From: Acidovorax sp. GW101-3H11
Lineage (GTDB): Bacteria; Pseudomonadota; Gammaproteobacteria; Burkholderiales; Burkholderiaceae_C
Assembly: GCF_001633105.1 (NCBI RefSeq)
Contig: NZ_LUKZ01000001.1
Coordinates: 260,987-321,498, forward strand
DNA: 60,512 nucleotides
Direction: 5' to 3'
The translations under genes were made by a program, and so were the position numbers. Below the pieces are notes generated by a model, which searched no databases, had not been told where the DNA came from, and was given only the letters and a program-made list of their open reading frames with translations. Every line of letters begins with the position of its first letter. Within the stretch, counting starts at the first letter, position 1. This document shows positions 18,500 to 27,767 of this stretch, in pieces.

Positions 18500-19672
18500 C
18501 TATATCGCCGCCCGGGGGTCCTTGGTGTCCTGTTTCTGCGCCCGCGCCACCGACATCAGGATGCCCAGCGCCAGCCCCAGCGTGACCATGGCCGTGCCGC
18601 CATAGCTGATGAAGGGCAGCGGCACGCCCACCACAGGCAGGATGCCGCTGACCATGCCCATGTTCACAAAGGCATAGGTGAAGAAGATCATCGACACGGC
18701 CCCCGCCATCAGGCGCCCGAACAGGCTGGTAGCGCCCACGGCAATCGCCAGGCCGCGCCAGACGAGGAGCAGGAAGCAGACGATCAGGAACAGATTGCCT
18801 GCCAGCCCGAACTCCTCGGAATAGGCGGCGAAGATGAAGTCGGTGGTGCGCTCGGGGATGAACTCCAGGTGGGTCTGCGTGCCGGCCATGAAGCCCTTGC
18901 CCCACACGCCCCCCGAGCCAATGGCGATCATGCCCTGGATGATGTGGAAGCCTTTGCCCAGCGGGTCGCGCGTGGGGTCCAGCAGCGTGCAGATGCGCTG
19001 CTGCTGGTAATCGTGCAACACGGGCCAGCGCACCCCGTCCGCGCACCACGCATCGCCCATGATCACAAGGACAGCAATGCCCACGCCGCCAATGACCACC
19101 GGCGGCAGCACCATTTTCCAGGACAGGCCGGCAAAGAAAATCACCGACAGGCCCGCCGCCAGCACCAGCAGCGAGGTCCCCAGGTCGGGCTGCTTCATGA
19201 TCAGGCCCACCGGCACCACCAGCAGCAGCCCCGCCGCCACAAAATCCAGCGGGCGCAAGGTGCCCTCGCGCTTCTGGAACCACCAGGCCAGCATCAGCGG
19301 CATCGCAATCTTGAGGATTTCACTGGGCTGGATGACGATGCCCACGTTGATCCAGCGTGTGGCCCCCTTCTTGGTGATGCCGAACAGCGCCACGGCCACC
19401 AGCAGCGCCACCCCCGCTGCGTACAGCGGCACGGAGCAGGCCATGATCTTTTGTGGCGGCACCTGAGACACTACAAAAAGAATAGCACCCGCAATCAGCA
19501 TGTTGCGCCCGTGGTCGGCAAAACGGGTGCCGTGGTCAAAGCCCGAGGAGTACATGGCCGTGAGGCCCGCACAGGTCAGCAGGGCCACCACCAGAATGAG
19601 GGGAAGGTCGAACCCACGGAACAGGGGAACAAGGCGCTGGGAGAGCGTGGGCTTTTCAAATACGACGGCCAT
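18500..19672 (-). CDS. mrdB: Rod-shape-determining SEDS glycosyltransferase RodA
   Basis: SEDS-family peptidoglycan polymerase that works with PBP2 in lateral wall synthesis. The 390-residue inner-membrane protein has about ten hydrophobic segments and the conserved stretches QPSEILKIAMPL, QPDLGTSLLV and GVPLPFISYGG. I chose the ATG at 19672 (MAVVFEKP), preceded by GGGG; the frame is open upstream into the kinase region. mrdA (PBP2), usually the upstream neighbour, is absent here. A repeat-like AT-rich patch encodes part of the second membrane segment. Confidence 0.95.
   Translation of the reverse strand: MAVVFEKPTLSQRLVPLFRGFDLPLILVVALLTCAGLTAMYSSGFDHGTRFADHGRNMLIAGAILFVVSQVPPQKIMACSVPLYAAGVALLVAVALFGITKKGATRWINVGIVIQPSEILKIAMPLMLAWWFQKREGTLRPLDFVAAGLLLVVPVGLIMKQPDLGTSLLVLAAGLSVIFFAGLSWKMVLPPVVIGGVGIAVLVIMGDAWCADGVRWPVLHDYQQQRICTLLDPTRDPLGKGFHIIQGMIAIGSGGVWGKGFMAGTQTHLEFIPERTTDFIFAAYSEEFGLAGNLFLIVCFLLLVWRGLAIAVGATSLFGRLMAGAVSMIFFTYAFVNMGMVSGILPVVGVPLPFISYGGTAMVTLGLALGILMSVARAQKQDTKDPRAAI
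19469..19525. repeat. Possible repeat-family copy inside rodA
   Basis: CACTACAAAAAGAATAGCACC followed by a GC-rich arm (GTTGCGCCCGTGGTCGG) resembles the head and arm of the intergenic repeat. It encodes IAGAILFVVSQ of RodA with AT-rich codons. The match is weaker than for the aroE and tldD copies. Confidence 0.45.
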
Positions 19673-19722
19673 CCCCCGATTATCAGATGACCAGGACCAC
19701 GTGGAACCCGCCCCCTGCGCCG

Positions 19723-22161
19723 TCACCCCGCCTGCCGGAAGGCCATCACCGCCTGGTTGCGCAGGGTGCGCAGCAGGCCCAGGGCCTTGTCGTCCACTAC
19801 AATGCCGCCCGCCACCGACTGGTCGGCATAGATCAGGGCAAAGGTCTGGCCCTTGATCTGCAGCGGCAGCAGCAGGAACGAGGGGGCATTGAGCCCCGTG
19901 CGGTACCACTGCGGCAGGCGCGCCTGCATGCGCGGCTCGGTGGCGTCGTTGATCAGGGTGTCGGCGCCGCGCAGGCACACGGCGGCAAACAGGTCGCCCT
20001 GGGCCTTCAACGGCACCTTCATGGCGCGCACGGCGGCCTCGCTGCCCTCGCCCAGGCCAAAACGGCCGGTCAGCACCTCCGTCTTGGGGTCGCGCAGGCA
20101 AAACACCATGCGCCGAAAGCCCAGCGCCCGGAACATGGTCTCCAGGATCATGCGCAGCACGTCGTTGAGCTGGAAGCTCTCGACCATGGCGTTGGTGATG
20201 TCCTGGATGCCCGCCGCCAGCACTTCGTTGACCTGCGCCACCGACACCGCACCGCCCGCCTGCGATTCGAGCACGGCCGGCAGGGGCGGGGTTTCGCTGG
20301 GGCGCAACTCGTGGGAGCCCAGGGCATCCTCAACCACTGGCTGGGCACCAGCAGGCTGTGGCAGCCGCAGCAGCCGGGCAGCAGGGGTGTCGGGCGCCAC
20401 CCGCAGGTCCAGCGCCTCGGCCAGCGCCACCAGCTTGTGGCGCGCACGCAAAGTGGCCTCGGCAATCGACTCGGCCGACAGGCCCATGGTGCGGGCGTAC
20501 CGGGTGCCAACCTGGCCCAGTTGGGCCTCCATCTGGGCAGGATCACCAAACAGCAGCGTGCTGGCCACCTCGTTGGCGGCCATGGCCGCCCAGCGCATGC
20601 GCTCCGCGCCCTGCTCGGGCGCGCGCTGCGTGGGCGACCCCATCGGTTTGCGCATGCAGCGCTGCAGGCTCTCGGGCAGACCCCAGACGCGGGCCACCCC
20701 CACACCCAGGTCCTCGAACCCCAGCCCCAGCACCTGCAGGGAGGCCGATTCCTCGCCCCCTTCCATGCGCCCCGAGGCCACCAGGCTGCGCACCTGTCGC
20801 GCCTCTTCCGGAAAGTAGAACTCGCACAGCATGCGCCCCAGGTTCTGGAACATGGCGCCGATGAAGGCTTCTTCGGCCGCCTGGCTGGCCCCGCACAGCT
20901 CGGCGGCCACCGATCCCGCCATCATGGCGCGCAGGAACTCCTCGCGCATCTGGCTCGCGTGCTGCTTGTCCTGCATGTGGTCCAGCAGCACCAGGCTCAG
21001 CGCCATGTTGCGCACCGCGTTGAATCCCACCAGGCTCACCGCGCGCGACACCGTGCTGATGGTGCCCCGACTGGCATGGGCGTAGTGCACGCTGTTGACC
21101 AAGCGCAGCAGCTTGTTGGTCAGCGCCACGTCCTTGAGGATCTCGTGCGTGAGGTCGCTGATGCTGTCGTCTTCCGAGTTGGCCACGCGCTGGATGCGCG
21201 CCACCGAGTCCGACAGCGCCGGGAAATCGCTCTTGTGCCGCATGCGCCGCAGCAAGAAGTCCAGCGTGGCATTGCTCGCGGCCGTGGGGGCACTCGCCGG
21301 GGCCGCCCAGGCGCGCAGCGCGTCGCGGAAATCCGCCGCCGAGGCGTAGCGCTGGCCCGGGTCGCGCGCCATGCCACGCTGCAGGATGGCGCGCAGGCCG
21401 TCGTCCACACCCGGCCCCAGGTCGTCGGGCAGGGCCAGGTCTTCATTCGCCAGGCTGTACAGCGCTTGCCAGGTGTCCTTCTGGTGGATCAGTGGCTTGC
21501 CCGAAAGCAACTCGACCAGCACCAAGCCGGCGGAGTACACATCCATCGCCGGGGTGGGGGCGGCACCCGCAGCGGCCTCCGGGGCCATATAGGCCGGTGT
21601 GCCGCTGGCCAGTTGCGCATCGGGCGCGGCCTGCACGGGGGCGGCCATGCCAAAGTCCATCACCCGCGCATGGCGCTGGGCATCGACCATGATGTTGGAG
21701 GGTTTGAGGTCGCGGTGCACGATGCCCGCCTGGTGCGCGGCCTGCAGGCCGTCGAGCACATCCACCATCAGCGCCACCGCATCGTGCGGTGTGCACCGCC
21801 CCTGCTGGGCCAGGTGCTCGGCCAGCGTGCGGCCGGGCACGTACTCGAACACGATATAGGGCTGCAGGCCCTGCACGTCGGCTTCGAACACCGGCACGAT
21901 GTACGGATGGGCCAGGCGCCCCACGTGGCGCGCCTCGCGCAGCCACTGCTCCAGCACCGACGGGTCCTGGTCCTGCATGGGGCGCATGAGCTTGATGGCC
22001 ACCTCGCGCTGCAGGCGCGGGTCCACCGCCAGCCACACCGTGGCCTGCGCACCCCGGCCCAGCTGCTTTTTCAGCTCAAAGCGGCCCAGCGTGGCGGGAG
22101 GCTTGTCGCCAGATCCGAGCGCCCAACGTCGGGTGGTGGAGAGCGGGGCAAAATCGGGCAT
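19723..22161 (-). CDS. Serine/threonine kinase-HDOD-GAF signalling protein
   Basis: An 812-residue fusion. Residues 27-288 form a Hanks-type kinase with LGRGAQATVWLA, K57 in VAIKLMR, HRDLKPSN with catalytic D151, DFG at 169-171 and GTPAYMAPE. A HDOD domain follows (about 300-520), a degenerate HD-type module used in signalling scaffolds. A C-terminal GAF-like sensor spans about 640-808. No membrane segment is evident, so it is probably cytosolic. The arrangement suggests ligand sensing by GAF that sets kinase output, with HDOD as adaptor. It lies upstream of rodA on the same strand with a 50-bp gap; a shared transcript is possible. Confidence 0.92.
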   Translation of the reverse strand: MPDFAPLSTTRRWALGSGDKPPATLGRFELKKQLGRGAQATVWLAVDPRLQREVAIKLMRPMQDQDPSVLEQWLREARHVGRLAHPYIVPVFEADVQGLQPYIVFEYVPGRTLAEHLAQQGRCTPHDAVALMVDVLDGLQAAHQAGIVHRDLKPSNIMVDAQRHARVMDFGMAAPVQAAPDAQLASGTPAYMAPEAAAGAAPTPAMDVYSAGLVLVELLSGKPLIHQKDTWQALYSLANEDLALPDDLGPGVDDGLRAILQRGMARDPGQRYASAADFRDALRAWAAPASAPTAASNATLDFLLRRMRHKSDFPALSDSVARIQRVANSEDDSISDLTHEILKDVALTNKLLRLVNSVHYAHASRGTISTVSRAVSLVGFNAVRNMALSLVLLDHMQDKQHASQMREEFLRAMMAGSVAAELCGASQAAEEAFIGAMFQNLGRMLCEFYFPEEARQVRSLVASGRMEGGEESASLQVLGLGFEDLGVGVARVWGLPESLQRCMRKPMGSPTQRAPEQGAERMRWAAMAANEVASTLLFGDPAQMEAQLGQVGTRYARTMGLSAESIAEATLRARHKLVALAEALDLRVAPDTPAARLLRLPQPAGAQPVVEDALGSHELRPSETPPLPAVLESQAGGAVSVAQVNEVLAAGIQDITNAMVESFQLNDVLRMILETMFRALGFRRMVFCLRDPKTEVLTGRFGLGEGSEAAVRAMKVPLKAQGDLFAAVCLRGADTLINDATEPRMQARLPQWYRTGLNAPSFLLLPLQIKGQTFALIYADQSVAGGIVVDDKALGLLRTLRNQAVMAFRQAG

Positions 22162-22300
22162 GGTGCAGGGGGCGAATCAAGGCGCCGCGCTGCATGGCGC
22201 CCCGTGGTTACGATTTGATACCTCGCATCTTATGCCTGCGCCGCCCGGTCTGGAGCAGTGATTGCCCTGCCCCACGTTTTTCCCGTTTTTTTGTCTCCTG

Positions 22301-22885
22301 ATGGCCACCACGCACCTTTTGTACCTGCACGGTTTCCGCTCTTCGCCCCTGTCGGCCAAGGCCCGCCAGATGGCGGCGCATGTGGCCCAGCACCACCCGG
22401 CAGTCACCTTCTGGTGCCCGCAGCTGCCGCCTTCACCACAGGCCGCCATGACGCTGGTGGCTGAGGGCATTGCCACCTGGCCGCGCGCAGCCATGGCGGT
22501 GGTGGGGTCGTCGCTGGGCGGGTTCTATGCCAGCTGGGTGGCCCAGCACGCGGGCTGCCCCAGCGTGATGCTGAACCCCGCCGTGGCCCCGGCCCGCGAC
22601 CTGGCGCGCTACATCGGCGAACAGACCACCTGGCAGAACCCCGAGGAGCGCTTTTATTTTCTGCCCGAGTACATCGCCGAACTGCAGGCCCTGGACATGC
22701 GCGGCCGCCCCCGTGCGGGCCCGGAGCTGGCCATCATTGCAAAGGGCGACGAAGTGCTCGACTGGCGCGAGATGGCAGGGCGCTACCCCGAGGCCCGGCA
22801 GATCGTGCAAGCGGGCGGAGACCATGCGCTGGGCAACTTTGCCGAGTACCTGCCGCAGGTGGTGGAGTTTCTGGACCTGGCCTGA
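22301..22885 (+). CDS. YqiA/YcfP-family alpha/beta-fold esterase
   Basis: A 194-residue small hydrolase. It starts MATTHLLYLHGFRSSP (oxyanion-hole HGF), has the nucleophile motif VVGSSLGGFYA (S71) and ends near the catalytic histidine in GGDHALGNF. YqiA of E. coli hydrolyses acyl-CoA and p-nitrophenyl esters. The frame opens earlier, but the ATG at 22301 gives the family's normal N-terminus. It is divergent from the kinase-HDOD gene. Confidence 0.9.
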   Translation: MATTHLLYLHGFRSSPLSAKARQMAAHVAQHHPAVTFWCPQLPPSPQAAMTLVAEGIATWPRAAMAVVGSSLGGFYASWVAQHAGCPSVMLNPAVAPARDLARYIGEQTTWQNPEERFYFLPEYIAELQALDMRGRPRAGPELAIIAKGDEVLDWREMAGRYPEARQIVQAGGDHALGNFAEYLPQVVEFLDLA

Positions 22886-22913
22886 GCGTCAACCTGAGCC
22901 TCAACCTGAGCCT
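22881..22913. repeat. Short 12-bp tandem repeat at the yqiA stop
   Basis: CCTGAGCGTCAA and CCTGAGCCTCAA are followed by a partial CCTGAGCCT. The first copy contains the TGA stop of the esterase gene. A minor replication-slippage feature. Confidence 0.7.
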
Positions 22914-22937
22914 ATTCCGGGGCACAGCGGAACCGCG

Positions 22938-24569
22938 TCAGGGCGCTGTCAACGCCCCCGACGCCCTGGATGCCCCCGGCCCCTTCCAGCGCTCGTACTC
23001 CGCCGGGTAGGCGATGCGGTAGCGCTTCATGTGGAACGCGGCCTCATCGTCTTTGCCCAGCAGCACGGCGCTCTCGATCAGCGCCTGGATGACGCGGGGT
23101 TCGGGCGAGAAATGCAGCAGCTCCCCCGCCAGCAGGTTGATCTGCGGGGCTGTCTCGCGCGTGAGCCCGATGGTGGACAACAACGCGAAATCCACCTGGT
23201 CCGAGAAAAACAGGGTGTCGGACACTTTCGACATGGTGTCCTCCTGGTAGGCGGCAGGCCGCAGAGGCATGGGGCGGTACAGCATGCCAACGCGGTAGTG
23301 CTCCCACAGCACCAGTGTGCCCACACCGGTGGCACCCGCCAGCACCAGCAGGGCGGCCACCTTGGTGGTGCGAGACCAGACCCAGGCAGGCACCGCCTGC
23401 GGCCATAGCAACAGGGCCACGGCCAACGCCGACGCCACCTGGAAAGGCCCGTACCAGAGCGGAAACTCCAGCATGCTGTGCACCCCCACAACGGCCAGCA
23501 CACCCCAGGCCAGCTGGCGCACGGGATCGGTCTCGGCCCAGGGCCGTGCACGCGCCACCCAGGCCAGCACCACCGCACACACCAGCACGGCCACCGGCAC
23601 TCCCAGCTCTACGGCCAACTGCAAAGGCAGGTTGTGGGCGTTGTCGAGCAGCACACAGAACCGCTCCCCCGGGAACAAGATGATGTAGTGCGCGTAGTCC
23701 AGCTCACCCCAGCCCCAGCCCAGCCACGGCTTTTGCGCGATCAGGTGCAGCACATTCGCCCACAGCACGCGGCGGCTGTTGCAGCCCTGCTCGTCTCCGA
23801 GGATGCGCGCGAAAAGACCATCGGTACTGAAGCCGGTCCACTCCAGCAGCAGGCGCGGCAGCAGCCAGGCCGCCGCTGTGTACATCAGCACCCCAACCAG
23901 CGACAGCACCAGAGCCACACGGCCCCCGCGGCGGCTCCATACCACCAGCATGCACACCACCAGCAGCCACTGCAGGGCACCTGTGCGCGATGCCGTGGCT
24001 GCACTGGCTATGGCAAGCAGGGCCAGGCCCCAGGCCAGCAGCAACCCCACCAGCCAAGAGGGCCAGGCGCGCCCCCCGCCGAGCAGGGCGCTTGGTGCCG
24101 CACTGGCCTGGTCGCCACTTGCGATCCGCGCCTGGAGCTGGACCACCAGCCACAACAGGGCCCACACCCCCAGACTCAGCAAAGAAGCCTGCTGGTTGCG
24201 CTGGCGCAGGTTGCCAATCGCCTGGCCCGGTGCAGAGGCGTGCACCCAGGGAGACAGCCCCAGATCGCCACCAAAAAACTGCGCCAGCCCAATACCGCCG
24301 CCCAGCACCCCCGCCAGCACCAACCCAAGCGCCAGGTGCGACGCCATGAAGGTCCGTGCATCCGCGCGGGCTGCGTATCCCCCGGCGGAGGCACGCGCAT
24401 GCCACGAGCGGCCCCCCATCAGCACCACAAGCACCAAACCACACGACCATGCGGCCACCAAGGGCCAGAAATTGAAAATCGGGGCCTCTGTGTGGCCAAA
24501 CACAAAAGGCAGCGTCAAAGCCACCAGAAACAGCGGTGCGGCAACAGCGTCAAAAAGCATGGGGCTCAC
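22938..24569 (-). CDS. PglL/Wzy-type O-oligosaccharyltransferase or O-antigen ligase
   Basis: A 543-residue polytopic inner-membrane protein with about 12 hydrophobic segments. The large loop contains KPWLGWGWGELDYAHY and LDNAHNLPLQLAVELGVP, as in the Wzy_C superfamily, and a C-terminal soluble part (about 425-543) resembles Wzy_C_2. Bacterial PglL enzymes move lipid-linked glycans onto pilin or other periplasmic proteins. No glycan synthesis cluster or pilin gene is next to it, so the acceptor is unknown; O-antigen ligase activity is the alternative. Confidence 0.85.
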   Translation of the reverse strand: MSPMLFDAVAAPLFLVALTLPFVFGHTEAPIFNFWPLVAAWSCGLVLVVLMGGRSWHARASAGGYAARADARTFMASHLALGLVLAGVLGGGIGLAQFFGGDLGLSPWVHASAPGQAIGNLRQRNQQASLLSLGVWALLWLVVQLQARIASGDQASAAPSALLGGGRAWPSWLVGLLLAWGLALLAIASAATASRTGALQWLLVVCMLVVWSRRGGRVALVLSLVGVLMYTAAAWLLPRLLLEWTGFSTDGLFARILGDEQGCNSRRVLWANVLHLIAQKPWLGWGWGELDYAHYIILFPGERFCVLLDNAHNLPLQLAVELGVPVAVLVCAVVLAWVARARPWAETDPVRQLAWGVLAVVGVHSMLEFPLWYGPFQVASALAVALLLWPQAVPAWVWSRTTKVAALLVLAGATGVGTLVLWEHYRVGMLYRPMPLRPAAYQEDTMSKVSDTLFFSDQVDFALLSTIGLTRETAPQINLLAGELLHFSPEPRVIQALIESAVLLGKDDEAAFHMKRYRIAYPAEYERWKGPGASRASGALTAP

Positions 24570-24681
24570 TCAGAAGGGATTCAGCGCGGGGGCGATGCCG
24601 GCGAGGTGGTGCGCATCATAGGGGCTGGCTTGGGCGCCCCGCATCCGGGCGCCCGGCGCCGCCCATGGGACAATCCCTGCC

Positions 24682-26760
24682 ATGCATGCATTGTTTGAAG
24701 AAGCTGGCAAATTTCTCGCCGGCCGTATCCTGTCCGAAGCCGATACCTCCGCCCAAGTGGAGCTGGACTCGGGCAAACGGGTCAAGGTCAAGGCCGCCCA
24801 CATCCTCCTGAAGTTCGAAAAACCTGCCCCGGCGGAACTCATCGCCCAGGCCCAGGCCGTGGCCGAGACCATCGAGCTGGACCTGGCCTGGGAATTCGCG
24901 CCCGAAGACGAGTTCGGCTTTGCCGACCTGGCGCGCGACTATTTCTCCGAGAACGCCACCCTGGCCCAGCAGGCCGGTGCGCTGTTTCGCCTGTACGACG
25001 CGCCGCATTACTTCCGCCGCGCGGGCAAGGGCCGGTTCAAGAAGGCCTCGGCCGAGATCCTGCAGCAGGCCCTCGCCGCCATCGAGAAGAAAAAGGCCCT
25101 CCTCGCGCAAATCGACGAGTGGGCCGCGCAGCTGGGCCGGGGCGAATGCCCGCAATCCATCCGCGACCAGCTCTACAAGATCCTGTTCAAGCCCGACAAG
25201 AACGCGCCCGAATACAAGGCCGTGGTGGACGCCAGCCGCGCCACACACACCGCGCCGCTCGATCTGCTGCAAAAGGCCGGCGCCATCGACTCGGCCTACC
25301 AGTTCCACTGGAAGCGCTTCCTGTTCGAGAACTTCCCCAAGGGCACGGGCTTTCCGGCCGTCACGGCCCCCGCCATTGCCGACGAGCTGCCGCTGTCCAC
25401 CGCGCAGGCGTATTCCATCGACGACTCGCAGACCACCGAAATCGACGATGCGCTGTCGGTACAAGGCCTGGGCACCGGCACCGTGGTGCTGGGCATCCAC
25501 ATCGCCGCGCCCGGCCTGGCCATTCAGCCGGGCAGCGCCATCGACCAGCTCGGCCGCGCGCGCCTGTCCACGGTGTACATGCCGGGCTACAAGATCACCA
25601 TGCTGCCCGACGACGTGGTGCAGACCTACACGCTGGACGAGGGCCGCGCCAACCCGGCCGTGTCGCTGTACGTCACCATCGACGAAGCCACGCTGGAGTT
25701 CAAGGGCTCCGAGACCAAGCTGGAGCGCCTGCACATCGCCGCCAACCTGCGCCACGACCAACTCGACAGCGTGGTGACGGAAGAGTGGCTGTCCAACCCG
25801 GCGTTTGAGCATCAAAACGACCCCCACCGCCTGTCTGACTTGCGTGGACAGCTATCCTTTTTGCACCGCCTGGCCAAGGACCTCAAGGCCCGCCGCGAAG
25901 TCGTGCGCGGCAAGCCCGAGAACTTCAACCGGCCGGACTACAACTTCCGCCTCGTCGGAAACAACGGCGCCGAGCCCACGGGCGACGAGCAGGTGCAGAT
26001 CAGCGTGCGCCAGCGCGGCGCGCCGCTCGATCTGATCGTTGCCGAGGCCATGATCGTCGCCAACAGCACCTGGGGCAGTTGGATGGCCGAGCTGGGCGTG
26101 CCCGGCATCTACCGCAGCCAGGCCAGCATGGCGCCGGGCGTGAAGGTGCGCATGGGCACCAAGGCGCTGCCCCATGCGGGCATCGGCGTCAAAGCGTATT
26201 CGTGGGCCACCTCGCCCCTGCGCCGCTACACCGACCTGGTCAACCAGTGGCAGATCATTGCCTGCGCCCGCCACGGCAAGACCGCCGCGCTGGCCGCGCC
26301 CTTCAAGCCCAAGGACGCCGACCTGTTCTCCATCATCAGCAGCTTTGACGCAGCCTACAGCGCCTACAACGGCTACCAGGGCGGCATGGAGCGCTTCTGG
26401 ACCCTGAAGTACGTCGAGCAGAACGGCATCACCGAGCTGAACGCCACCGTCTTCAAGGAAGGCCCGGGCGGCAGCTTTTTGGTGCGGGCGGACGACATTC
26501 CGCTCGTCTTCCCGGTGCTGGGCGCGCAGAACCTGCCGCGCGGCGCGCGCCTGAAAGTCAAGCTGGGCGAGGTGGACGAGATCACCCTCGACATCCACGG
26601 CACTGTGATCGAGCGCCTGGACGACCCGGCCGACACCAGCGATGACGGCCCGGTGGAAGATGCGGACGAGGACGACGACACCGTGGCCGGCCCGATTGCG
26701 ATTGCGGTGGATGTGAACGAGGCACCCGCCGAAGCCGCAGTGGCCGCTCCCGCCCCCTGA
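24682..26760 (+). CDS. RNB-domain (RNase II/R family) exoribonuclease
   Basis: A 692-residue 3'-5' exoribonuclease. The RNB catalytic centre is SIDDSQTTEIDDAL, with the metal-binding aspartates, at about residues 246-260. The conserved TSPLRRYTDLVNQW follows near 510. The N-terminus differs from canonical RNase R, which has cold-shock domains in a different arrangement; the family is close to those annotated simply as ribonuclease II. The last 50 residues are an acidic, then Ala/Pro tail (DADEDDD...), probably disordered. TonB-like gene follows in 25 bp. Confidence 0.92.
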   Translation: MHALFEEAGKFLAGRILSEADTSAQVELDSGKRVKVKAAHILLKFEKPAPAELIAQAQAVAETIELDLAWEFAPEDEFGFADLARDYFSENATLAQQAGALFRLYDAPHYFRRAGKGRFKKASAEILQQALAAIEKKKALLAQIDEWAAQLGRGECPQSIRDQLYKILFKPDKNAPEYKAVVDASRATHTAPLDLLQKAGAIDSAYQFHWKRFLFENFPKGTGFPAVTAPAIADELPLSTAQAYSIDDSQTTEIDDALSVQGLGTGTVVLGIHIAAPGLAIQPGSAIDQLGRARLSTVYMPGYKITMLPDDVVQTYTLDEGRANPAVSLYVTIDEATLEFKGSETKLERLHIAANLRHDQLDSVVTEEWLSNPAFEHQNDPHRLSDLRGQLSFLHRLAKDLKARREVVRGKPENFNRPDYNFRLVGNNGAEPTGDEQVQISVRQRGAPLDLIVAEAMIVANSTWGSWMAELGVPGIYRSQASMAPGVKVRMGTKALPHAGIGVKAYSWATSPLRRYTDLVNQWQIIACARHGKTAALAAPFKPKDADLFSIISSFDAAYSAYNGYQGGMERFWTLKYVEQNGITELNATVFKEGPGGSFLVRADDIPLVFPVLGAQNLPRGARLKVKLGEVDEITLDIHGTVIERLDDPADTSDDGPVEDADEDDDTVAGPIAIAVDVNEAPAEAAVAAPAP
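25811..25866. repeat. Possible repeat-family copy inside the RNB ribonuclease gene
   Basis: In reverse orientation, ATCAAAACGACCCCCACCGC resembles the arm of the copy at 49471 and GACAGCTATCCTTTTTGCA resembles a decayed head. Codons CTA TCC TTT TTG stand out locally. This is the weakest of the in-gene candidates. Confidence 0.35.
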
Positions 26761-26785
26761 CCACGCCCCCTGATAATTGCCGGCG

Positions 26786-27646
26786 ATGAAACTCCCTGCC
26801 TTCCTCCGCACCGTCAGCACGCTGCAGCTCGCGCTGGGTTTCTCGGTGGCCGTGCACGCTGCGCTCATCTCCGTGCGCTTCATCGACCCCGAGGGCTTCA
26901 ACCGCGTGTTCCAGGACACGCCGCTCGAAGTCATCCTGGTCAACGCCAAATCGAACGAACGCCCCGACAAGGCCCAGGCGATTGCCCAAGCCAGCCTGGC
27001 GGGCGGCGGCGATGCCGAAAAAGGCCGCGCCACCAGCCCCCTGCCCTACACGGCCCTCACGGCCGTGGGCGACGATTTCGAGGAAGCGCAGCGCAAGATG
27101 GACGCGATGCAGGAGCAGCAGGCGCAACTGCTGGCCCAGCTGCGCAAGCAGCTGGCCACCATGCCCGAGCCCGACCCGCGCAAGCCCAGCCAGAGCGCCG
27201 ACCAGGCGAACGAACAGGAAAAGCGCCGCCAGCTCGTCAAGCTGCTGGCCGAGATCGAAAAGCGCATCAACGAAGAAAACTCGCGCCCCAAGAAGCGCTA
27301 CATCAGCCCTGCCACGCGCGAAGAGGCCTACGCCATCTACTACGACGCGCTGCGCCGCAAGGTGGAAGACAAGGGCACCGAGAACTTCCCCGAACAGGCC
27401 GGACGCAAGCTCTATGGCGAGCTGACCATGATCGTCACCGTCAACCACGACGGCCGCGTGCTGGGCACCGAGATCGTGCAAGGCTCGGGCAACAGCACCC
27501 TGGACCGCCGCGCCGAAGCCATTGCGCGCGCCGCCGGGCCGTTTGGCAGCTTCGGCGCCGACATGCGCAAGAAGGCCGACCAGATCGCCATGGTGGCGCG
27601 CTTCAAGTTCACCCGGGACCAGACGCTCGAAACGAGTGTCAGATAA
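26786..27646 (+). CDS. TonB C-terminal-domain protein
   Basis: A 286-residue protein with an N-terminal membrane anchor (LQLALGFSVAVHAALISV) that matches TonB-family anchors, a coiled-coil-rich periplasmic span (about 100-185, many E/Q/K/R) and a TonB-type C-terminal domain (about 195-280, GELTMIVTVNHDGRVLGTEI). TonB couples inner-membrane proton motive force to outer-membrane receptors. exbB/exbD and a receptor gene are not nearby, and the usual Pro-rich linker is replaced by a charged coiled coil, so a TolA- or TonB-like structural role is equally possible. Confidence 0.85.
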   Translation: MKLPAFLRTVSTLQLALGFSVAVHAALISVRFIDPEGFNRVFQDTPLEVILVNAKSNERPDKAQAIAQASLAGGGDAEKGRATSPLPYTALTAVGDDFEEAQRKMDAMQEQQAQLLAQLRKQLATMPEPDPRKPSQSADQANEQEKRRQLVKLLAEIEKRINEENSRPKKRYISPATREEAYAIYYDALRRKVEDKGTENFPEQAGRKLYGELTMIVTVNHDGRVLGTEIVQGSGNSTLDRRAEAIARAAGPFGSFGADMRKKADQIAMVARFKFTRDQTLETSVR

Positions 27647-27724
27647 CCCCCCTGAGTCGCCTGCGGCGCCTTCCCCCCAGGGGGACGCCGCCAGCGGCCT
27701 GGCAAAGCCAGTTCCGCGGCGGCT
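27647..27724. repeat. GC-rich intergenic repeat (second family), tonB-like/aroE gap
   Basis: Starts directly after the TonB-like stop with CCCCCTGAGTCGCCTGCGG, has CCCCCC..GGGGGA in the middle, then GCCGCCAGCGG and a GCGGCGGC end. The layout (CCCCC, CGC-rich, CCCCCAxGGGGG, GGCGGC) is shared with 33017-33090. Confidence 0.65.
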
Positions 27725-27767
27725 CTGGCCGAACCCCGCCCCCCTGCATGCAGCCCTTGTTGTTCAA

